A DNA stretch of 64,000 nt. Source: Isoetes taiwanensis. Its lineage: Eukaryota > Streptophyta > Lycopodiopsida > Isoetales > Isoetaceae. The stretch lies in assembly GCA_021234155.1 (NCBI GenBank), contig JAJEKV010000057.1:1042300-1106299 (forward strand), given 5' to 3'. The position numbers and the translations under genes were made by a program. Every line of letters starts with the position of its first letter. Position 1 is the stretch's first letter. Under the pieces are notes generated by a model. The model was not told the origin of the DNA. It ran no database searches and worked only from the letters and a program-made list of their open reading frames with translations. This document shows, piece after piece, positions 58,800 through 64,000 of this stretch.

Positions 58800-59245
58800 T
58801 ACTAGTATAAGGACATGTGATCGTGCACGTGCATCACATGTAGCAAATCAAGTACTCTGTCCTACCACTATAAAGACCCGTGATATGGAAGGATAGGACA
58901 TGTAGAGAATCAAGTATTCTTTCCTACTTCTATAAAGACATGTGGCAATAGAAGTATTACACATGTCGTAATTCATGTATTCTTTCCTACAATGCCTTAG
59001 CAAATAAAGTACTCTGTCCTACTACTATAAAGAATAGAATTGTTTTACATGTGACATGGAAGCATACGACATGTAGAGAATCAAGTATTCTTTCCTACTT
59101 CTATAAAGTACATGTTGTAATTCATGTATTCTTTCCTACAATGCTTTAGTAAATAAAGTACTCTGTCCTACTACTATAAAGACATGTGACAACAGAATTA
59201 ATTCAAGTATTCTTTCCTACATTGGATTGTATTATAAAATGACAT
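58800..59245. repeat. Tandem repeats with ACATGT motifs
   Basis: Units of about 60 bp contain AATCAAGTATTCTTTCCTAC, TTCTATAAAGACATGTG and variants, repeated about six times. ACATGT occurs in most units. The array lies next to the right end of the TIR element. Confidence 0.88.
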
Positions 59246-59424
59246 GTCACAATAGAGGAAACTATAAAACAACAGTGGATGTTTTAGTCCACTGAAAAAA
59301 GAACACCATTATTGAACAAAACTATACCTCCACAAATCCACATGTAGGATTCTTTGAAAACAGGACATGTAGACCTACCAAAACTGATGTTTTCCACAGT
59401 GGACCAAAAACCGGGGTGAGTGTG

Positions 59425-59650
59425 TAATGATGTTGTAGCCCTCTTCATTGGAGCCAACTAACACCTCAAATGTGCCATTGCAAGCATGCCCTTCTTTCTT
59501 TCCACATAAGCCAAGCAAGCAGTCATCCCTTGGGATCCAACGGACAGCTCGCTTTATGACGGTCTCGTCCTTGGCCACAATTGCTGGAACTCCCCCCAAA
59601 TCCAAGTGCTGGCGTTGCATGTGTCGAGCGTAGACCTGCGCAAGATGCTT
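59425..59650 (-). pseudogene. Transposase-like gene, 5' part
   Basis: The minus strand reads YARHMQRQHLDLGGVPAIVA, KDETVIKRAVRWIPRDDCLL, GLCGKKEGHACNGTFEVLVG and SNEEGYNII up to the insertion point. It belongs directly before the 3' part at 50989. The upstream end at about 59650 abuts Gypsy ORF sequence in the opposite direction, so the gene's own start is lost or lies on another exon. Confidence 0.6.
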
Positions 59651-59654
59651 GAAT

Positions 59655-61123
59655 GTTTCTTCCCTAAGACCAACCTTTCTTATATTTTAAGAGCTGTTGA
59701 TGGCATGCATATTTCTTGGGCTTCACTTATCCATGCAGAATTGATTCATCAATTATCGTATAATCAGAGAACATTTTATGCATCTATTTGGATGCTACAT
59801 GTTTAACTAATCATGAATTATCTTTCTCTTCAACAGGAACAATTTACGGAAGTCAATGAACTTAATGACGAAGACAATGGCACTGAAAACGTTTTTCATA
59901 TTGAGCCTATTCCAAGATTAATCCAACCAACTAGTTTGCTGGACAAAACAAATCAGTTTTTTGATGCTCAACATAAATTTTTGCAGGAAATCATGAAAGA
60001 CAAAGACACAATGATATCTGATCTGCAGCAGCAAAATGTAATTTTACAAGGTCGTGTGTCAGATATGGAGATGGAAATGTATCAAAGGAAAGATAAAATC
60101 GAACAGCTTTCTAGCAAGTGTGCAACTATGCAAATTACTTTAAACAAAAATGCTCTTACAATACAACAATTTGATAAGCAGAAAGCTCAGTTTCGCGAAA
60201 AATTCAATCTCATGCTCCAAAATCTTTCTGCGGTAAGAACTCAGAACAATAAGTTACAAGAACAACTCCAGTTCTTTCAAACAACCAAGTCAATATCAGA
60301 TGCAATAATTCCTTCTTCAGATGATCTCTTGGGTCTTAATCCTTATAAATCCGCTTCAAATGACATTTGGAGAAAAACCTATCTCAATGATCCTGACATT
60401 GCCAATAATTACTTTAGTGCACCTGATGTGATGAAAGCAGACTTCAATTTTGATCTAAGATACAAAAAAAGAAACCCATGGGATCAAACTGATATGAAAA
60501 CTAATTGGGTAGTAATTCCTGGAGAAGATTGGTCTAGTACCAAAAATATACTTCAAAACTTGAATACCTTTATTAATCAAGCTATGCATAGCCCTGATCC
60601 AATTGTTTATCAACAAGCTAAGTATTGTAAGCTACTAGAACTGATTATCCGACCACATAGCCGTGCTAAAGATACTCTTATCAATATTAATCCAAACCAA
60701 ACCTGTAAAAAGACCATGATGGATACCGCATTATTCCTTAAGGCAAATCATTTACCAGCTATTCACATGGCATTATTTGAAAAGATGGCAGAATCTGGTT
60801 TTCTTATTAAAGCTTCACCAGCATATTATGATGTCAAACTTGAAGGCAAAAGAAAACAACAAATTTACATTTTCTATCAAAATTACAAGCACATTCATTT
60901 TGCTAAAGAGAGTGTGGAGCACTTTGCTAAAGAGAGTGTGAAGCGCGTGCTCCACACTAAAGGGAGGAATAATCATGATAATGAGGACGATGAAAACGAG
61001 GTTAACTTGCCTTTTGATGAAGATCTCAAAGATGCAAGTGACACCGAAGTTGAGGATTATGGCGGGCACTTTAAACGCAAAAGAAGACATGAAGCCGGTA
61101 GCAGTACCATGCAGTTCCAGTGA
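59655..61123 (+). pseudogene. Gypsy 3' accessory ORF, C-terminal coiled-coil part
   Basis: The frame starts CFFPKTNLSYILRAVDGMHI, SWASLIHAELIHQLSYNQR, SIWMLHV. One TAA (59804-59806) follows, and it continues without interruption from the Met at 59813 for 436 residues. Residues ~50-155 form a coiled coil (MISDLQQQNVILQGRVSDME, QTTKS at the end). A globular part follows (NPYKSASNDIWRKTYLNDPD, NTFINQAMHSPDPIVYQQAK, KTMMDTALFLKANHLPAIHM). An acidic stretch ends in a basic nuclear-signal-like FKRKRRHEAG. It looks like the continuation of the ORF that stops at 45417, so one element may have been split by the 14 kb between them. Function unknown; it may be structural. Confidence 0.5.
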
Positions 61124-61649
61124 AGACCTTAGAAGATGCTATATAATTATGATAATAATGTTGTAGTAGAATATAAAATAATGGCTTTTATGCCTTAGAC
61201 CATTAGGAGATGACATGGAAAGATTTGAAAAGACACTTTGTGGAAGGCTATATAAATCCCCCACGCTTTGTTGTAAACTAGATGTTTTTGGAAATAAAGT
61301 GCCTTTTGGTCATCTCATTTGCAACGTATGAATGTCTCTTGCTTTTTTGCACTTCAACTAAAATTTAAGTAAAAAGCATTCGTAACTAATAATAATATGA
61401 ACAAAACATTATTCAAGGAAGAAACATCATTTTAGGGCAGCGCTGCTTGCCGTTATTCTGCCATTCCGGCAATCGATTCAAGACAAAAAACACTTTGTAT
61501 CCAATATGACTGCTCTGGAGACCTTTGAGATTGGAGAATCTAGCATTGATAAAATCACTGCTTGGTTAGAAAATGATCTGGTATGTGAATCATTGCATTC
61601 AAGTTCTTTCTTAGCTTATTTCTAAGACATAAATTTGTGCTTTGGATGA
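61124..61649 (+). promoter_or_regulatory. LTR-like region with TATA and poly(A) signals; exon-like start
   Basis: After the ORF, CTATATAAATCCCC (about 61249) and GGAAATAAAG (about 61294) are placed like the TATA box and poly(A) signal of an LTR. Further on, ATGACTGCTCTGGAGACC (61507) opens a frame ending LENDL at a GTATGTG donor-like site. I could not find the second LTR copy, so boundaries are not given. Confidence 0.3.
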
Positions 61650-63999
61650 TTAAATATTCACTGGGTGAGAGACAATGAACACCTCCAATATTTTGCTATA
61701 AATAAGCATATCATCAAAGATAATGATGATAAACTCATCAAGGAACCCGCAAAAAACATCATCCATGAGTTGCATGAGAGTGACAGGAGCATTAGTCAGT
61801 CCAAAAGGCATTATAGTGAACTCATAATGGCCATATCTCGTATAAAGACTGACTTATGGGCGGCGTCCTCTTTTATCCTTATCTAGTCATATCCTGATCG
61901 AAGATCAATCTTGGAGAAATACTTAGTTCCTTGAAGCTGGCCCATTAGGTCATCTACCCTTGGTATACAATACGATTCTTGATGGTATGCTCATTCAATT
62001 GATGATAGTCAATACAGATCCTTAAGATGCCATCATTTTTCTTGACAAACAAAATAGATATCCCAAAAGGCGAAACTCTCGATCGGATGAATCCCAACTT
62101 AAGAAGGTCCTGCAGCTGCTTCTTAGGTTCAGCTAGTTCCGGGGTACTCATGTGGTAACGAGCCTTACTAGTAGGCTTGGTATCAGGCGCAAGTGCAATT
62201 TTATATTCTACTTCCCTGAAAGGTGGCAATTATTTAATCTCATCAAGAAAAAGGTCATAGTACTCTCTAATCAAGTTACCAATGGCATTGAGCAAAACAT
62301 GAATAACTTCTTCTTGTTTGGAAATTGACTCGACAGATGCAAGCTAAACAATACAAGCAACTTATTCTTTCAGATTGCCTGATCCAATTATCTCAATGAA
62401 ATGCAGTCCATGAATTGATTAACTGGGTTACCTGATATGGTGACGCATATACCATTAGAGGCATTGAATGTAACCTGTCGTTTCTCATAATCAGCGGCCA
62501 GTAATTCCATGCCGACAATAAGGTCACATTTGCCAATGTTCATAATTTCAACTCCCAAAGCCACTGATGCTCCTGGAAACTGGACGTCCAAGTTGAGGCG
62601 TTGCCCTTGAGTGTGAAGGATAGCCCCACTGGCTAAAACAAGTGGCTATGGTCTAGATACCATGGGTCGAAGATGCAAAATTTTGGCCAACCTAGGAGAT
62701 GCAAAATTATATATGCTCCCCATGTCCATGAGAATCTATGTTGCCTACAGTGGATATGACGGAGGGCTAACTATCCGCATTTCCCGTTTCTATAGCAGCA
62801 AAGATATGGGACTCACCTTGGATGAAATTGCGTGCTTCCTCCTCGGCTAAGGCAGGAAGGTCGCACAAGGCTGGCAGTTCCACCCACTCCACTTCTGCCA
62901 AAGCAGCCTGGCCACTTGGGTGACAAAAGGATGTCTGCAGTGCCCTGGTCGAAAGCAATGGAAATAACCTGTGTCCTTCCTCAATTAGTTTCAAGCTTCC
63001 CTGGGAATGGACTGAAGAATCTGTTGCATGGTTCCTGTAACATTTGCAGGCTTATCTGAAACATTAAAGGTCACCTTCTTATCATTCTTTGGGTAGAAAG
63101 GCTGTTGTGGAGGTCCTGGACTAGGTGAGCATGCTTTATACGGTGCATATGGCTTGCCTCCCCCAAAAGTTGAGGATCGCAATTAAGAATATTTTGATAT
63201 TTCTTTCTCTAGACTAGGGTCGATGGCCCTCGCCATCTTCTTAAGGCTTGATGATAACCCCTCAATATACCTTTCAACTGCACAGCATTCTATGATAGCT
63301 GGAACATACAAACGAAGACGCATAAACTCGTCTGTATAGGCTTGGACAGACATACTCTTCTATTCCAAGCGGTAAAAAGCTTGGATCTGTTGGCATCGGT
63401 GTGCTCATGAAACATAGTGGGACTTAAATGCCTTGGCAAGTGTTTAAAACCTACATTTGCTATTAGTCAAACTATGAGTCTTAACATATCCCTTCCACCA
63501 AAAGCGTGCAGAACCCGTAAGTTTGGTAACTTTGCCAATATCTTTCTCCGTGATGCCATAGGATTTCCAAAACTCATGCATTTCATCTAGCCATGACTCC
63601 ACATCGACATCAGATCTAGACTTTCCTGAAAACTGAGCAAGTTTGTGATTCTTCCAAATACTGGTAATTGCAGAGTCGACCATCTTTTAATCATCTTTCT
63701 TGTTGGATTTGACAAGCTCTACTTCTAAAGCTGAAGAATCTAGGGAATCTGAGCCAAAATCAGAAGTGGAAGAGCTACGGGTGCGCTTGGAACGTGTCGG
63801 GGCAACAATAGCCCATACCGGTACAGGTGGCGATGAATTCTATTAAGAGCTTGGTCCTGCTTCATCCCGAATAGGAGTTGGGGGCTCACGCGGTTTTCAG
63901 TGACAAAGCAAGGCGACATCGGGGCTGATGGTGACGGTAGCTGCTAGCAATCTCTGATGGGAAGGAAGTCACCAATGGCGCACCGCTAGCATTTTGATG
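61650..63999 (-). pseudogene. Ty3/Gypsy gag-protease-RT relic
   Basis: Minus strand, from the window edge. Gag starts at the ATG at 63683 (MVDSAITSIWKNHKLAQFSG, SWLDEMHEFWKSYGITEK, GSARFWWKGYV). In other frames follow YTDEFMRLRLYVPAIIECCA, VERYIEGLSSSLKKMARAI, and a ruined zinc knuckle (FHCFRPGHCRHPF). The protease region has MDMGSIYNFASPRLAKIL, where the active-site D-S/T-G has become D-M-G, then GKCDLIVGMELLAADYEKRQ. RT starts [20 protein letters not shown] and includes [67 protein letters not shown] and FDDMLIYSK (the YxDD site, about 61690). It breaks off at about 61650 before RNase H and integrase. Many stops and shifts are present. It is a different copy from the plus-strand integrase. 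Confidence 0.85.
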
Positions 64000-64000
64000 C

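Larger units (their letters stand above)
50993..59424. mobile_element. 8.4-kb TIR DNA element inserted in the transposase-like gene
   Basis: The ends are ~31-bp inverted repeats: CACACTGACCCCAATTTTTG at 50993 and, on the minus strand, CACACTCACCCCGGTTTTTG from 59424, both continuing GTCCAC. The flanking duplication is TAA (50990-50992, 59425-59427). Removing the element and one TAA joins the two host pieces in frame (EEGYNII + MNAFEEN). No transposase is recognised inside. ACATGT/ACACGTGG motifs are frequent near both ends (51395-51560 and 58800-59380), like the subterminal binding sites of CACTA elements. The CAC start, 3-bp duplication and subterminal repeats fit a CACTA relative; the TAA target would also fit PIF/Harbinger. 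Confidence 0.82.

Overview
This window reads as nuclear DNA of a land plant with a large, repeat-rich genome: introns with GT/AG borders, an LTR element primed by initiator tRNA-Met, Ty3/Gypsy integrase and reverse transcriptase, an L1-type LINE, Helitrons, TIR elements, and remains of a plant LRR receptor kinase. The mix (transposase-like families with their better known relatives in animals, a Gypsy element with a coiled-coil 3' ORF) made me think of a fern or another seed-free plant, but nothing in the sequence proves the taxon. Almost nothing is an intact gene. I see three possibly intact small coding regions (13681-14115, 38392-38685, 40264-40917) and a complete-looking integrase C-terminal half (43659-44771).

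Layout. 1-426: minus-strand gag fragment. 427-13680: long gene-poor stretch holding a decayed LRR receptor kinase (3755-5105, minus) and several small tandem duplications. 13681-14115: small basic unknown protein. 15109-28358: a complete minus-strand LTR retrotransposon (1.6-kb LTRs, 5-bp target duplication CCATC, tRNA-Met primer site) with almost no coding capacity, except that its first ORF begins with a copy of the histone H3 tail; a 1.7-kb TIR element (19973-21648) is nested in it. 28780-32698: L1-type reverse transcriptase fragment fused in frame to a two-exon transposase-like pseudogene. 33292-37649: two unknown multi-exon pseudogenes, one broken by a 271-bp TIR element and carrying a purine-rich Helitron in an intron. 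38392-38685: a small gene whose N-terminus also resembles the H3 tail. 40264-40917: FCP1/HAD-like phosphatase lacking its nucleophile. 42005-43656: a second, inverted Helitron relative with a pyrimidine-rich body, next to Gypsy integrase (43659-44771). 46001-47480: LINE ORF1-like relic. 48827-59650: transposase-like gene (minus) split by an 8.4-kb TIR element (50993-59424, TSD TAA) that carries a 2-kb inverted satellite, a foldback and tandem ACATGT-bearing repeats. 59655-61123: Gypsy coiled-coil ORF. 61650-63999: minus-strand Gypsy gag-pro-RT relic.

The window is therefore a nest of mobile elements. Several insertions can be dated relative to their hosts because removing the element and one target duplication restores an open reading frame. 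The most unusual signals are two unrelated small ORFs starting with H3-tail-like sequences, the paired Helitrons with 1.5-kb purine tracts, and the inverted satellite carried by a non-autonomous transposon.
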